A DNA stretch of 64,000 bases, taken from Methylobacterium brachiatum. Its GTDB lineage: Bacteria > Pseudomonadota > Alphaproteobacteria > Rhizobiales > Beijerinckiaceae. Below, piece after piece: positions 1-8,654 of this stretch (its first letter is position 1; each line of letters starts with the position of its first letter). The stretch lies in assembly GCF_020523825.1 (NCBI RefSeq), contig NZ_JAJALK010000004.1, forward strand, positions 496,001 to 560,000. The letters run 5' to 3'. The position numbers and the translations under genes are program-made. A model generated the notes under the pieces. The model saw only the letters and a program-made list of their open reading frames with translations. It did not search any database and had not been told where the DNA came from.

Positions 1-155
1 GCCAGCCGCTGGTCGAGCTGATCGTCGAGGACAGCCACACCTGCTATCTCGGCGAGCGCGGGGCGCGCCATGCCTGGGGCTATGGCTGCGGCACCTGCCC
101 GGCCTGCCGGCTGCGGGCGGACGGTTTTTCGCGGTTCACCGCCTCTGCGGCCTGA
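1..155 (+). CDS. queC: 7-cyano-7-deazaguanine synthase QueC, 3' end only
   Basis: The window opens inside this gene, in the frame that starts at base 3; only the last 50 residues are present. QueC makes preQ0 from 7-carboxy-7-deazaguanine, ammonia and ATP in cytoplasmic queuosine biosynthesis. The C-terminal zinc site is visible: a Cys in the stretch HTCYLG followed by GCGTCPAC, giving the family's four Cys ligands (last three spaced C-x2-C-x2-C), then the usual RLRADGF ending. The stop codon lies 20 bases inside the 3' end of the converging TetR gene, so the two transcripts overlap tail to tail. Identification from the zinc motif is firm; the N-terminal ATP-binding part is outside the window. 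Confidence 0.93.
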   Translation, partial: QPLVELIVEDSHTCYLGERGARHAWGYGCGTCPACRLRADGFSRFTASAA

Positions 156-708
156 GACCGTCCACCAGCACCGCCAGCGTCCCCGAAAACGCCGCCGGGC
201 TCGCGAACAGCCGCTCCATCAGCAGCGCCCCCTCCAGGGTGGCGATGACGTAGCGGGCGAGCACCGCAGGCTCTGGCCCGGACCGCACACTGCCATCCGC
301 CTGCCCCGCGCGCAGCACCGCCTCCAGCCACGTGAGGTGCCCCTCGAAGAACGTCGCGATGTCGTGGCGCAGCCGCTCGGGCAGGGCCTCGCCCTCGATG
401 GCGAGCGCCGCGCACAGGCAGCCGAGCCCCTGCTCGACGCCGCCGAGATAGAGCTGTCCATAGGCCGCGATCCGGCCCGGGCCGTCCGGTACGTCCGCGC
501 GGATCGCCGCCAGGGCGGCGTCGTAGCGGTCGGCATAGGCCGCCACCAGGGCCGCACCGAGATCGACCTTGGTGGGGAAATGGTGGTGGATGCTCGCCTT
601 GCGGATGCCCACCGCCTCGGCGAGGTCGGCGTAGCTGAACCCGGCAAAGCCGCGCCCCCGGACCAGGGTCTCGGCCTGATTCAGCAGCTCGGCGCGGGTG
701 TCTCGCAT
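136..708 (-). CDS. TetR/AcrR family transcriptional regulator
   Basis: A 190-residue repressor with the TetR N-terminal helix-turn-helix: residues about 25-50 read [12 protein letters not shown] then [12 protein letters not shown], the family's recognition helix and following conserved HFPTK. The C-terminal ligand domain resembles the AcuR/YxaF-like group (inferred). I chose the ATG at 708 because the family begins just before the first HTH helix; the frame stays open to 789 but the extra residues are not family-like. It is divergent from the PQQ-associated operon that starts at 916, and a perfect inverted repeat at 797-812 lies in the shared promoter region, so it probably represses that operon and itself. 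The inducer is unknown. Confidence 0.9.
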   Translation of the reverse strand: MRDTRAELLNQAETLVRGRGFAGFSYADLAEAVGIRKASIHHHFPTKVDLGAALVAAYADRYDAALAAIRADVPDGPGRIAAYGQLYLGGVEQGLGCLCAALAIEGEALPERLRHDIATFFEGHLTWLEAVLRAGQADGSVRSGPEPAVLARYVIATLEGALLMERLFASPAAFSGTLAVLVDGLRPQRR

Positions 709-796
709 CGCTCGGACATCGTCTCTGCGGCTCGCGCGAACGTGTGACCGTCCGGCGCCCGTTCCCCAACATGCCACTTGACCGCCCAAAGATCTA

Positions 797-812
797 CCTA
801 CTTAATGGTAGG
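797..812. promoter_or_regulatory. Candidate TetR operator
   Basis: CCTAC-N6-GTAGG is a perfect 5-bp inverted repeat (CCTACTTAATGGTAGG) in an AT-richer patch between the TetR gene (leftward) and the metallohydrolase gene (rightward). Its size and position fit a TetR dimer site. Assignment to the adjacent regulator is inferred from position. Confidence 0.55.
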
Positions 813-915
813 CAACTGAAAGCCCTCGCAAGTCGCCCGCTGCGCCATCGCGCCCGGCGGGACACGCCCGGCCATCGGGCATCTCGGGAGAGGCTTAAAA
901 CAGGGAGGTTCCGGC

Positions 916-1887
916 ATGACGGCATCCGCCGTCCATCCAGGCGAATCCGCCGCCGCGGGCCGCACCCTGTCGCGGCGTCACGCCCTGTTCGCCGGCCTCT
1001 GCCTGTGCTGCCTGCCGACCCTGGGACGCGCCACCGAGAGCTTCACGATGGAGGAGGTCGGCCCAGGCATCTTCATGCGCCAGGGCCTGACCGCCGACGC
1101 CACCGCCGACAACGCCGACGCCATCGCCAATATCGGTTTCCTCATCGGCCGGGACGGCGTGCTCGTCACCGAGACCGGCGGCAGCCTCGCGGACGGCCAG
1201 TGGTTGCGGGCCGAGATCGCCAAGCGCACCAGCAAGCCGATCACCCATGTGGTGCTCACTCATGTCCACCCGGATCACGTCTTCGGGGCCGGGGCCTTCG
1301 TGCAGGACAAGCCGGTCTTCATCGGCCACGCCAAGCTCGCCGAGGCCCTGGGCGCGCGGGGGGAGTTCTACCGCCAGCGCTTGGTCGAGCTGCTCGGCGA
1401 GGCGCGCACCGGGCCGGTCATCTACCCGACCCTGAGCGTCGCCGACACCGCCGAGATCGACCTCGGCGACCGGCGCCTGACCTTCACGGCCCACGGGCCG
1501 GCCCATACCAGCTGCGACCTGTCGATGCGCGATTCCGGCAGCGGCCTGCTATTCCCAGCGGACCTGCTGTTCGTGAACCGGATCCCGTCGCTGGACGGCA
1601 GCCTGCGGGGCTGGCTCAAGGAGATCGAGCGGCTGAAGGCCATGGGGGCGACCCGGGCGGTGCCGGGCCACGGGCCGGTCTCGGTCGATCTCGCCCCGGC
1701 GCTCGCCGACCTCTCCGGCTACCTGACGGCCCTGCGCGACGGCACCCGCGCGGCCATCGCCAAGGATGTCCCGATCGAGAAGGCGGTGGCCAGCGTCGCC
1801 CAGGACCAGCGGGACAAGTGGGCCCTGTTCGACACCTATAACGGCCGCAACGTCACCGTGGCCTACCAGGAACTCGAGTGGGAATAG
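916..1887 (+). CDS. Quinoprotein relay system zinc metallohydrolase (SoxH-related MBL fold)
   Basis: A 323-residue exported metallo-beta-lactamase-fold hydrolase. A twin-arginine-type signal is visible (R20-R21 in LSRRHALF, then a hydrophobic stretch), predicting periplasmic location. The metal motif is THVHPDH (H116, H118, D120, H121), with H193/H197 in AHGPAH, a later Asp in FPADLLF and a final His in PGHGP. This combination, followed by a SoxYZ-like carrier and a CxxxCW protein, matches the SoxH-related family that co-occurs with PQQ-dependent alcohol/aldehyde oxidation; the actual reaction is not established. A GGGAGG ribosome site precedes the ATG. It is first in a three-gene operon, probably repressed by the divergent TetR. 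Confidence 0.85.
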   Translation: MTASAVHPGESAAAGRTLSRRHALFAGLCLCCLPTLGRATESFTMEEVGPGIFMRQGLTADATADNADAIANIGFLIGRDGVLVTETGGSLADGQWLRAEIAKRTSKPITHVVLTHVHPDHVFGAGAFVQDKPVFIGHAKLAEALGARGEFYRQRLVELLGEARTGPVIYPTLSVADTAEIDLGDRRLTFTAHGPAHTSCDLSMRDSGSGLLFPADLLFVNRIPSLDGSLRGWLKEIERLKAMGATRAVPGHGPVSVDLAPALADLSGYLTALRDGTRAAIAKDVPIEKAVASVAQDQRDKWALFDTYNGRNVTVAYQELEWE

Positions 1888-1928
1888 TCTTTCGAGCCTC
1901 CATATTGAGACCAACCGGGAGAAACGCC

Positions 1929-2747
1929 ATGACGCTCAAGACCGCCCACGCGGCAGCGCTCGCCCTCATCCTCGCCACCACCGCCCTGGCGGGCCCCGTC
2001 CGGGCCGCCGGCGCCTCCGACACCGAGCAGGAGCGGGCGGCGCGCTGGCAGGAGATCGCCAAGTCGATCTTCGGCGACCGCACCATCGAGAAGACCGACA
2101 GCCTGGTGAAGATCGACGCCCCCGCCCGGGCGCTCGACGCCGCCCTGGTGCCGATCACCCTGACCATGCCGCAGGGGGATCAGATCAAGGCGGTGTCGCT
2201 GGTGATCGACGACAACCCTGCCCCCTACGCGGCGCGGTTCGAGTTCGGCCCGGCCGCCGACCCGGCGGAGCTGAAGCTGCGGGTGCGGGTCAACAACTAC
2301 ACCGACATGCACGCCGTGGTGGAGACCCAGGACGGCAAGCTCTACGAGGCCAAGCAGTTCGTGAAGGCGTCCGGCGGCTGCTCGGCCCCGATGGGCATGA
2401 GCGACGAGGAGGCCATGAAGGGCATGGGCGACATGCGCATGAAGTTCGCCGAGACCCAGCCCGGCAAGCCCGTGGAGGCGACGCTGATGATCCGCCACCC
2501 GAACTTCTCCGGGATGCAGATGAACCAGGTCACCCGCGACTACACGCCGGCCCGCTACATCGACAAGCTCACCGTCTCGGCGGGGGACAAGAAGGTCTTC
2601 ACCATGACGGGCGACATCTCGATCGCGTCGAACCCGGTGATCAACTTCGCGTTCAAGCCGGACGGCAAGCCGCTCCAGGTGGCGGCGAGCGACAATGCCG
2701 GGGGCAGCTGGCAGCACAGCTTCACCCCGCCGAGCCCGACGAACTGA
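1929..2747 (+). CDS. Quinoprotein dehydrogenase-associated SoxYZ-like carrier
   Basis: A 272-residue periplasmic protein with a Sec signal peptide (hydrophobic AALALILATTALAGP, then a cleavage-like VRAAG). A SoxY-like domain runs to GGCSAPMG, where C151 is the equivalent of the SoxY swinging-arm cysteine; a SoxZ-like immunoglobulin domain follows (about 165-270). In Sox sulfur oxidation SoxY and SoxZ are separate subunits; here they are fused, as in the carrier family linked to PQQ dehydrogenases. I chose the ATG at 1929, just after a GGGAGAAA ribosome site and at the start of the signal peptide; the open frame begins 17 codons earlier. The cargo carried on C151 is unknown. Confidence 0.88.
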   Translation: MTLKTAHAAALALILATTALAGPVRAAGASDTEQERAARWQEIAKSIFGDRTIEKTDSLVKIDAPARALDAALVPITLTMPQGDQIKAVSLVIDDNPAPYAARFEFGPAADPAELKLRVRVNNYTDMHAVVETQDGKLYEAKQFVKASGGCSAPMGMSDEEAMKGMGDMRMKFAETQPGKPVEATLMIRHPNFSGMQMNQVTRDYTPARYIDKLTVSAGDKKVFTMTGDISIASNPVINFAFKPDGKPLQVAASDNAGGSWQHSFTPPSPTN

Positions 2748-2749
2748 CC

Positions 2750-3346
2750 ATGGCGCGCCTGACCTCGATCGGGCGGCTGGCGGCGGCTCTGGCCGCGCTC
2801 GGCTGCCTCGCCGCCGCCCCGGCGGATTCGCCCGTGAACGTGCCCGAGCCGGAGGGGCTCTATGCCGGCCCGCCCAAGGGCTACACCCCGCCGACGCTCA
2901 AAGGCGCCGCGGTGATCGACGCCGATGCGCTCGCCGCGCTGTTGGCGGGGCCGGACAAGCCGGTGCTGATCGACGTCGCGGCCCCCGACCGCAAGCCGTC
3001 GAACTTCCCCGAAGGCCGCCTCTGGCTGCCGGTGCATCCCTCGATCCCCGGTTCGGTCTGGCTGCCGCTGGCCGGGGCCGAGCCCATCGCCCCGGAGCGG
3101 GAAGCCCTGTTCTACGCCCGGGTCGCGGAGCTGACCGGCGGCGACACGGCCAAGCCCGTCGTGGTGTTCTGCCACGTCGAGTGCTGGGGCAGCTGGAACG
3201 CCGCCAAGCGCCTGGTGCGCAAGGGCTATACCGGCGTGCGCTGGTTCCCCGAGGGCGTCGAGGGCTGGCAGGAGAAGCACGAGACCGCAACCCTGCGCGA
3301 GGACCCGGCCTGGAAGGCTGCGGCCGAACCCCAGGCGGGGCGCTGA
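2750..3346 (+). CDS. PQQ-dependent catabolism-associated CxxxCW motif protein (rhodanese-like)
   Basis: A 198-residue exported protein with a hydrophobic N-terminal signal (about residues 8-24). The rhodanese-like fold places the signature CHVECW (C141, C145, W146) followed by GSWNAAKR, exactly the motif that defines this PQQ-associated family. The two cysteines suggest a redox or sulfur-transfer role, possibly acting on the upstream SoxYZ-like carrier; that link is inferred from gene order. The ATG lies two bases after the stop of the carrier gene, so the two are translationally coupled. The frame is open far upstream, but only this start gives a signal peptide. Confidence 0.87.
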   Translation: MARLTSIGRLAAALAALGCLAAAPADSPVNVPEPEGLYAGPPKGYTPPTLKGAAVIDADALAALLAGPDKPVLIDVAAPDRKPSNFPEGRLWLPVHPSIPGSVWLPLAGAEPIAPEREALFYARVAELTGGDTAKPVVVFCHVECWGSWNAAKRLVRKGYTGVRWFPEGVEGWQEKHETATLREDPAWKAAAEPQAGR

Positions 3347-3393
3347 CCCGCGGGGCGGGGCGGTGTATGAGGGCCGGATGATGCGGAACGCGC

Positions 3394-3490
3394 CCCCTCT
3401 CCCGTGCGGGAGAGGGTTGGGGTGAGGGGCCAGGGCTCTCCGGAAAAGTCGCATCCCTCACCCTGTCCCTCTCCCGCACGGGAGAGGGGA
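3394..3490. repeat. Intergenic palindromic repeat (CCCTCTCCCG type)
   Basis: A 97-bp inverted repeat: CCCTCTCCCGTGCGGGAGAGG on the left is answered by its near-complement on the right, and the flanking GGGGTGAGGG pairs with CCCTCACCC. Each half also contains its own short hairpin. Such REP-like elements are common between genes in alphaproteobacteria. It sits between the PQQ operon and panB, where its transcript could act as a terminator or stabilise the upstream mRNA end. Confidence 0.8.
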
Positions 3491-3529
3491 CCCGCGCTCG
3501 ACCCCGATGAGCCGAAAGAGGTCCGAACC

Positions 3530-4348
3530 ATGTCGCAGGTCGTGCAGTCCCGCCGGCTCCGAGCCATCGACATCGGCAAGCGCAAGGCCGAGGGGCGCAA
3601 GATCATCGCGCTCACCGCCTACCACGCTCACACAGCCGGCATCGTCGATCCCTATTGCGACTTCATCCTGGTGGGCGATTCGCTCGGCATGGTGATGCAC
3701 GGGATGGAATCGACTATTCCCGTCACCCTGGAGATGATGATCCTGCAGGCGCAGGCGGTGATCCGCGGCACCGCCAAGGCGCTGGTGGTGGTGGACATGC
3801 CGTTCGGCTCCTACGAGGCGAGCCGGGAGCAGGCCTTCCTCAACGCCTCACGGGTGCTCAAGGAGACCGGGGCGGGGGCGATCAAGATGGAGGGCGGGGC
3901 CCATTTCGCCGAGACGGTGGCCTTCCTGGTCCAGCGCGGCGTGCCGGTGATGGGCCATATCGGCCTGACCCCGCAGGCGGTGAACACGATGGGCGGGTTC
4001 AAGGTCCAGGGGCGGGCGCCGGACGACGAGCGCCGCCTGCTGGAGGACGCGCGGGCGATCTCCGAGGCCGGCGCCTTCGCGATCGTGCTGGAGGGCATCG
4101 TCGAGCCGGTGGCGCGGGCCATCGCGACGTCGCCCCAGGTCACCGCCGCCACGATCGGCATCGGCGCCTCGGCTTTCTGCGACGGGCAGATCCTGGTGCT
4201 GGAGGACATGCTCGGCCTCTCCGAGAAGACGCCGAAATTCGTGCGCCAGTTCGGCTCGCTCCGGGCCCATATCGAGGACGCCGTGAAGGCCTATGCCGAT
4301 GAGGTGCGGGCCGGCCGGTTCCCGGCGGACGATCACACCTACGGGTAG
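3530..4348 (+). CDS. panB: 3-methyl-2-oxobutanoate hydroxymethyltransferase
   Basis: PanB (272 residues) transfers a hydroxymethyl group from 5,10-methylene-tetrahydrofolate to 2-oxoisovalerate, the first committed step of pantothenate and coenzyme A synthesis, in the cytoplasm. The family blocks are all visible: [48 protein letters not shown] and IGIGAS. Length is normal. I chose the ATG at 3530, preceded by AAAGAGG; the frame is open upstream through the palindromic repeat, which is not coding. No panC is adjacent. The last 10 bases overlap the converging LysR gene. Confidence 0.96.
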   Translation: MSQVVQSRRLRAIDIGKRKAEGRKIIALTAYHAHTAGIVDPYCDFILVGDSLGMVMHGMESTIPVTLEMMILQAQAVIRGTAKALVVVDMPFGSYEASREQAFLNASRVLKETGAGAIKMEGGAHFAETVAFLVQRGVPVMGHIGLTPQAVNTMGGFKVQGRAPDDERRLLEDARAISEAGAFAIVLEGIVEPVARAIATSPQVTAATIGIGASAFCDGQILVLEDMLGLSEKTPKFVRQFGSLRAHIEDAVKAYADEVRAGRFPADDHTYG

Positions 4349-5229
4349 GGGCGGGCCCCGCCCGGGGCCCGATCCACGATCTCGGTGGCCTCGGGCAGCA
4401 GCGCCATGAGGGCGCGCAGGGCCGGGCTGGCATCCCCCGACCAGACCAGGCGGGTGCGGTTGCGGCGCAGGTGGAGCGGTAGCTTATGGCGCTCCACCGC
4501 CGTGCTCATCACCGCGTGGTCGAGCACCTCCGCCGGCACGATGGCCATGCCGGTGCCCGCCGCCACGCAGGCCACGATGGCGTGGTACGAGCTCATCTCC
4601 AGGACCCGGTCGTAGGACGCGCCCTCCTCGGCCAGCCACTCGATCAGGCGCTGGCGGTACGAGCAGCCATGCGGGAACGCCACCAGGGTCCGCCGGCCGG
4701 TCCCGGGCGCGGTCCGGCCGGTGATCAGCACCAGCTCCTCGTCGAAGGCCGGCACCGACGACAGGCTCGCGCGATCGAACGGCTCGGAGACGAAGGCCGC
4801 CTCGATCTCGAAGCGCTCCAGCTGCCGGAGCATGGCCCGGGTCGTACCGGTCTGCAGCTCGATCGTGACGTCGGGGAATTGCGCGTGGAAGGCCGACAGG
4901 ATCGGCGGCAGCCGCGCCCCCGCCGCGCTCTCCAGCGAGCCCAGCCGCAGGACGCCGCGGACCACGCCGCTGCGCAGCTCCTGCTCGGCCAGATCGGCCA
5001 TCCGCAGCAGCGCCTCGGCATGGCCCAGGAGGGTGCGCCCGGCCTCGGTAAGCGTCAGGCCGCGGCCCTCGCGGCGGAACAGGGCCACGCCCAGCCGCGC
5101 CTCGAACTGCTTGATCCGGGTCGTCACGTTGGACGGGACCCGGTGCAACATCGCCGCCGCCCGCGTGACCCCGCCCTCCCGGACCACGCAGCGGAAGATG
5201 TCGAGGTCGTCGAGATCCATCGTTCTCAT
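4339..5229 (-). CDS. LysR family transcriptional regulator
   Basis: A 296-residue regulator with an N-terminal winged HTH ([34 protein letters not shown] spans about residues 8-42; the conserved part is [12 protein letters not shown]) followed by a periplasmic-binding-protein-like effector domain. Start 5229 is an ATG; a second ATG at 5220 is equally possible. It is divergent from an MFS transporter, with only 68 bp between them and a perfect T-N11-A box at 5253-5269, so the transporter is its probable target. The ligand cannot be told from sequence. Confidence 0.92.
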   Translation of the reverse strand: MRTMDLDDLDIFRCVVREGGVTRAAAMLHRVPSNVTTRIKQFEARLGVALFRREGRGLTLTEAGRTLLGHAEALLRMADLAEQELRSGVVRGVLRLGSLESAAGARLPPILSAFHAQFPDVTIELQTGTTRAMLRQLERFEIEAAFVSEPFDRASLSSVPAFDEELVLITGRTAPGTGRRTLVAFPHGCSYRQRLIEWLAEEGASYDRVLEMSSYHAIVACVAAGTGMAIVPAEVLDHAVMSTAVERHKLPLHLRRNRTRLVWSGDASPALRALMALLPEATEIVDRAPGGARPYP

Positions 5230-5252
5230 CGAGAGAAACGTACGTCACAAAA

Positions 5253-5269
5253 ATTCATTTTCCAAGAAT
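5253..5269. promoter_or_regulatory. LysR-type T-N11-A box
   Basis: ATTC-N9-GAAT is a dyad that fits the LysR consensus T-N11-A exactly. It lies midway in the short divergent gap between the LysR gene and the MFS gene, where one bound tetramer could control both promoters. The assignment to this regulator is positional. Confidence 0.6.
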
Positions 5270-5297
5270 GGCCGGCGGGTGTTCAAAGGGTGTCGCC

Positions 5298-6518
5298 ATG
5301 AGCACGCTCCCGCACGCCCCGACCGATTCGGAACGCCCGCCCTGGCCGGTCGTCGCCAGCGGCCTCGTCGCCCTGGCGGTCGCCATGGGCATCGGGCGCT
5401 TCGCGTTCACGCCCCTGATGCCGCTGATGATGCGCGACGGCACCCTCACGGCCGCCGCGGGGGCGGAATGGGCCGCGGCGAACTACGGCGGGTATCTGGT
5501 CGGCGCCCTGACGGCCTCGTGGTTCGCCGGCAATCCGCGGCGAGGGCTGCTCCTGAGCCTGGCCGGCGTGGCGCTCACCACGGTGGCGATGGCGGCGGTC
5601 GGCCACGACGCGCCGGCCGCTCTCGGGGCCGGGCTGCGGGCCCTGGCCGGCGTGTTCAGCGCCTGGGCCCTGGTCTGCGCCAGCGGCTGGTGCCTGGCCG
5701 AGCTGGCCCGGCGCCGGGTCGGCGCGCTCGGCGCCTGGATCTATACCGGCGTCGGCTCAGGCATCGCGCTCGCCGGCACGCTGGCCTGGCTCGGCGGGAT
5801 CCAGCCGGCGTCCCGGCTGTGGCTCGAGCTGGGGCTGGTCGCCGCGCTCGGCGCCCTGCTGGTCTGGTCCCTGTCCCGGGGGCAGGGTACGGAAGCGGCC
5901 GGGATCGGGGAGCGCGAGGCCGCCGCCGTCGTCCGGCGCCCCCGGAACGGCCAGGCGGCCCTGGTCCTGTGCTACGGCGTCTTCGGGTTCGGCTACATCG
6001 TGCCGGCGACGTTCCTGCCCGCCATGGCCCGCGAGCTGGCCTCCGACCCTCGCGTGTTCGGCCTGACCTGGCCGCTGTTCGGCCTCGCCGCCGCCCTGTC
6101 GGTCGCGGCCGTGGCCCGCTGGTCGAAGCGCGTGCCGCGCCAGCGCCTCTGGGCGGCGGCGCAAGGCGTCATGGCACTCGGCACCGGCCTGCCCCTGGCC
6201 GCCCACGCCCTCTGGGCGGTCGCGGCCTCGGCGATCCTGGTGGGCGGCACCTTCATGGTCGCCACCATGGCGGGCCTGCAGCTCGCCCGCGAGGCGCGGC
6301 CCGACAACCCGACGCCGCTCCTCGCCCGCATGACCGCCGCCTTCGCGGCCGGGCAGATCGTCGGCCCGGTTCTAGTGCGCCTCCTCGGCCCCGGCCGCCG
6401 GGCCGGCTGGGACGCGCTGGACTGCACCGGCGCCGTCGCCACCATGCTGCTGGTGCTCACGGCTCTGTGGCTGTGGCGCGCCGCGCGGCCCTCAGCCGAG
6501 AGCCTGGTGCCGGCCTGA
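5298..6518 (+). CDS. YbfB/YjiJ family MFS transporter
   Basis: A 406-residue inner-membrane protein with about twelve hydrophobic segments. The N-terminal block GIGRFAFTPLMPLMM is characteristic of the YbfB/YjiJ subfamily of the major facilitator superfamily. I chose the ATG at 5298, which puts a short polar N-terminus before the first membrane helix; the frame is open from 5268. The gene is controlled, by inference, by the divergent LysR regulator. YbfB/YjiJ transporters have no firmly assigned substrate, and nothing here narrows it. Confidence 0.88.
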   Translation: MSTLPHAPTDSERPPWPVVASGLVALAVAMGIGRFAFTPLMPLMMRDGTLTAAAGAEWAAANYGGYLVGALTASWFAGNPRRGLLLSLAGVALTTVAMAAVGHDAPAALGAGLRALAGVFSAWALVCASGWCLAELARRRVGALGAWIYTGVGSGIALAGTLAWLGGIQPASRLWLELGLVAALGALLVWSLSRGQGTEAAGIGEREAAAVVRRPRNGQAALVLCYGVFGFGYIVPATFLPAMARELASDPRVFGLTWPLFGLAAALSVAAVARWSKRVPRQRLWAAAQGVMALGTGLPLAAHALWAVAASAILVGGTFMVATMAGLQLAREARPDNPTPLLARMTAAFAAGQIVGPVLVRLLGPGRRAGWDALDCTGAVATMLLVLTALWLWRAARPSAESLVPA

Positions 6519-6544
6519 CGCTCCGGCATCCCCGGCCTGGCCCC

Positions 6545-8452
6545 TCACTGCTCCGGCAGCCCCGCGCGCCGGAGCCCGTCATAGATCCGCTCGCGCTGGG
6601 CGAGGAAGGTCGGGTCCGTGGAGGTCAGGCTACGGTAGCGGGCGAGGCTGTAGCCGGGCCGGAGCCTGAGGAACTCGGCCAGGGATGCCCGGGCTTCCTC
6701 GTCGCGGTCGAGCCGTGCGAAGGCGCAGGCGAGATAGAGATGGGGGAAGTCGAAGAGCGGGTTCACGGCCGCCGCCCGGCGCAGCGGCTCGATCGCCTCC
6801 TGATCCTGCCCGAGATGGAGCCTCGCCAACCCGTCCCGCGCCAGCCAGGCTCCGAGCAGCGGATCGCGCGGGCTGAGGCGGATCGCGGCGGCGATGTCGG
6901 CCTCCGTCCGCTCGGCCCGGCCCAGGAAGATCTGGATCAGCCCGCGATAGGCGTAGGCCCGCGCGAAGCTCGGGTTCAGAGTCAGGACCCGGTCGAAGGC
7001 GGCGAGCGCCTCCGCGTAGCGGGAGCGGGCGCGCAGGGTCTCGCCGCGCAGGTAATGGGCGAACGGATGCGTCGGGTCGCCCTGAAGCACGGAGGCGATG
7101 GCCTGCTCGGCCGTATCGAGATCCGCCGTCCGCTCCGTCGTCCAGCCGTTCAGCACCCCGTCGACCAGCACCTCGGCGAGACCGAGCCGCGCATCGGTGT
7201 TCATGGGGTCGAGGCCGAGCGCCCGCTCGAACAGGGGTCGGGCCTGGGCGTGATTGTCCCGCGCGAAGGGCCGGTTGAGCAGCGCCTGGCCGCGCATGAC
7301 CAGATCCACCGCGTCGGCCGGCTGCCCGGCCCGGGCGTGGGTCGCGGCCTCCAGCAGGCGCACGCCGAGCGCCCGGCCGACCTGCGCGACGAGGACGTCC
7401 TGGGCGGCCCCAACTGCCGCGCGCGGGCCGTCGTAGCGGTCAGCCCAGAGGGAGGCGCCGGTCTCGACATCGGTGAGCTGCACGGCGAAGCGGACCTGCT
7501 CGGCACTCTGCCGCAGGCTCCCCTGCACGACGTAGCGCACGCCGAGCTCGCGCCCGATCGCCCGCGGCTCGGCCTGCCGCCCCCGGTAGGATTGGGCGGT
7601 GCCGTGCGCGATGACGAAGGTGCCCGGTGCGCGGGCGAGGTCGGCGGAGAGATCCTCGGCGAGTTGCTCGGCGAGGTAATCCTGGTCCGCGTCGCCGCTC
7701 TGGTTCGTGAGCGGCAGGACGACGAGCGACAGCCGGGGGCGCACGGTCGGCTCGCGGAGCTCGGCCGCCCGCTCGGATCCGGCGAGGTACGGCCAGGCGA
7801 CAGTCAATCCTGCCGCGCCCGCGGCCAGCACAGCCGCGGCGCCGAGCGTCGGCCGGAGGGCTGCCCGGGCCCGGCGGACCTGGACGGCGCGCGACGTCCG
7901 CCCGTCCGGCGGGGGCACGGCATAGACCCGCAAGGGTCGCGCGATGTTCTTCAGCCGCTGCGGGCCGAGATCGAGGAACCGGATCTCGGGAAGGCCGCGC
8001 ACCTGGAGATAAGCGGCTTCCGAGAGCCGCAACGCACCGGGATCGGCGGCGGCCTGCAGGCGCGCGGCGATGTTGACGCCGTCTCCGAAAATATCCCCGC
8101 CATGGACCATGATGTCGCCGAGATGGATCCCGATGCGCAGGCGGAACCGCCCGGCATCGCCCTCGGCCTCGGCGAGCGCTTGCTGGATCGCGACGGCGCA
8201 GCAGACGGCGTCCGTCACGGAGGCGAACTCGGCCAGCACGCTGTCCCCGGCCGTGTTCGCGATCCGCCCGCGCCGCGCCAGGATGAGGCGGTCGACGACC
8301 TCCCGCATGGCCTGGAGCGCCCGCATGGCGCCGCTCTCGTCGGCATGCATAGCCTTGGAATAGCCGGCGATGTCGGCGGCGAAGATCGCGGCCAGCCGGC
8401 GTTCCGGAACCGACCATTCCACGGCGCTCGACCGTTTGGCGTTCTGGCTCAT
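6545..8452 (-). CDS. Class III adenylate/guanylate cyclase with TolB-like and TPR domains
   Basis: A 635-residue protein. Residues about 18-180 form a class III cyclase domain: metal-binding D27 (FAADIAGYS) and D70 (AGDSVLAEF), and the transition-state pair N127/R131 (GVNIAAR). A single membrane helix (about 202-221) follows, then a TolB/FlgO-like segment (LSLVVLPLTNQSGD, VRYVVQGSLR, GASLWADRYD) and C-terminal TPRs (for example ARAYAYRGLIQIFLGR). The cyclase would face the cytoplasm and the TPR part the periplasm. N66 stands where purine-selecting Lys usually sits in the K-T-x-G-D motif, so nucleotide preference is uncertain. I chose the ATG at 8452; the longer frame adds a basic, non-family leader. 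Confidence 0.87.
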   Translation of the reverse strand: MSQNAKRSSAVEWSVPERRLAAIFAADIAGYSKAMHADESGAMRALQAMREVVDRLILARRGRIANTAGDSVLAEFASVTDAVCCAVAIQQALAEAEGDAGRFRLRIGIHLGDIMVHGGDIFGDGVNIAARLQAAADPGALRLSEAAYLQVRGLPEIRFLDLGPQRLKNIARPLRVYAVPPPDGRTSRAVQVRRARAALRPTLGAAAVLAAGAAGLTVAWPYLAGSERAAELREPTVRPRLSLVVLPLTNQSGDADQDYLAEQLAEDLSADLARAPGTFVIAHGTAQSYRGRQAEPRAIGRELGVRYVVQGSLRQSAEQVRFAVQLTDVETGASLWADRYDGPRAAVGAAQDVLVAQVGRALGVRLLEAATHARAGQPADAVDLVMRGQALLNRPFARDNHAQARPLFERALGLDPMNTDARLGLAEVLVDGVLNGWTTERTADLDTAEQAIASVLQGDPTHPFAHYLRGETLRARSRYAEALAAFDRVLTLNPSFARAYAYRGLIQIFLGRAERTEADIAAAIRLSPRDPLLGAWLARDGLARLHLGQDQEAIEPLRRAAAVNPLFDFPHLYLACAFARLDRDEEARASLAEFLRLRPGYSLARYRSLTSTDPTFLAQRERIYDGLRRAGLPEQ

Positions 8453-8654
8453 TGCGATCCGTTCGCGACTCGACCGCCCGGGATGCTGTTCGCGCCGAAG
8501 ACTGTATCGAATGCAGCCGCGCAAGTCTTGACCCTGGATGGCCGAGAATCGCAGCGCTCCAGCCTACTATTCGGCCTTATGGGAATATTCAATAACAGGA
8601 TTGCTTATCCGGGGCGGATTGCAGCGCCGCGTCGCCCGGCGGGACGGGCCCGCC

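Noticed and set aside
3404..3529. N-terminal extension of PanB through the palindromic repeat
   Set aside because: The extra 42 codons translate the repeat itself and PanB homologues begin at the downstream start.
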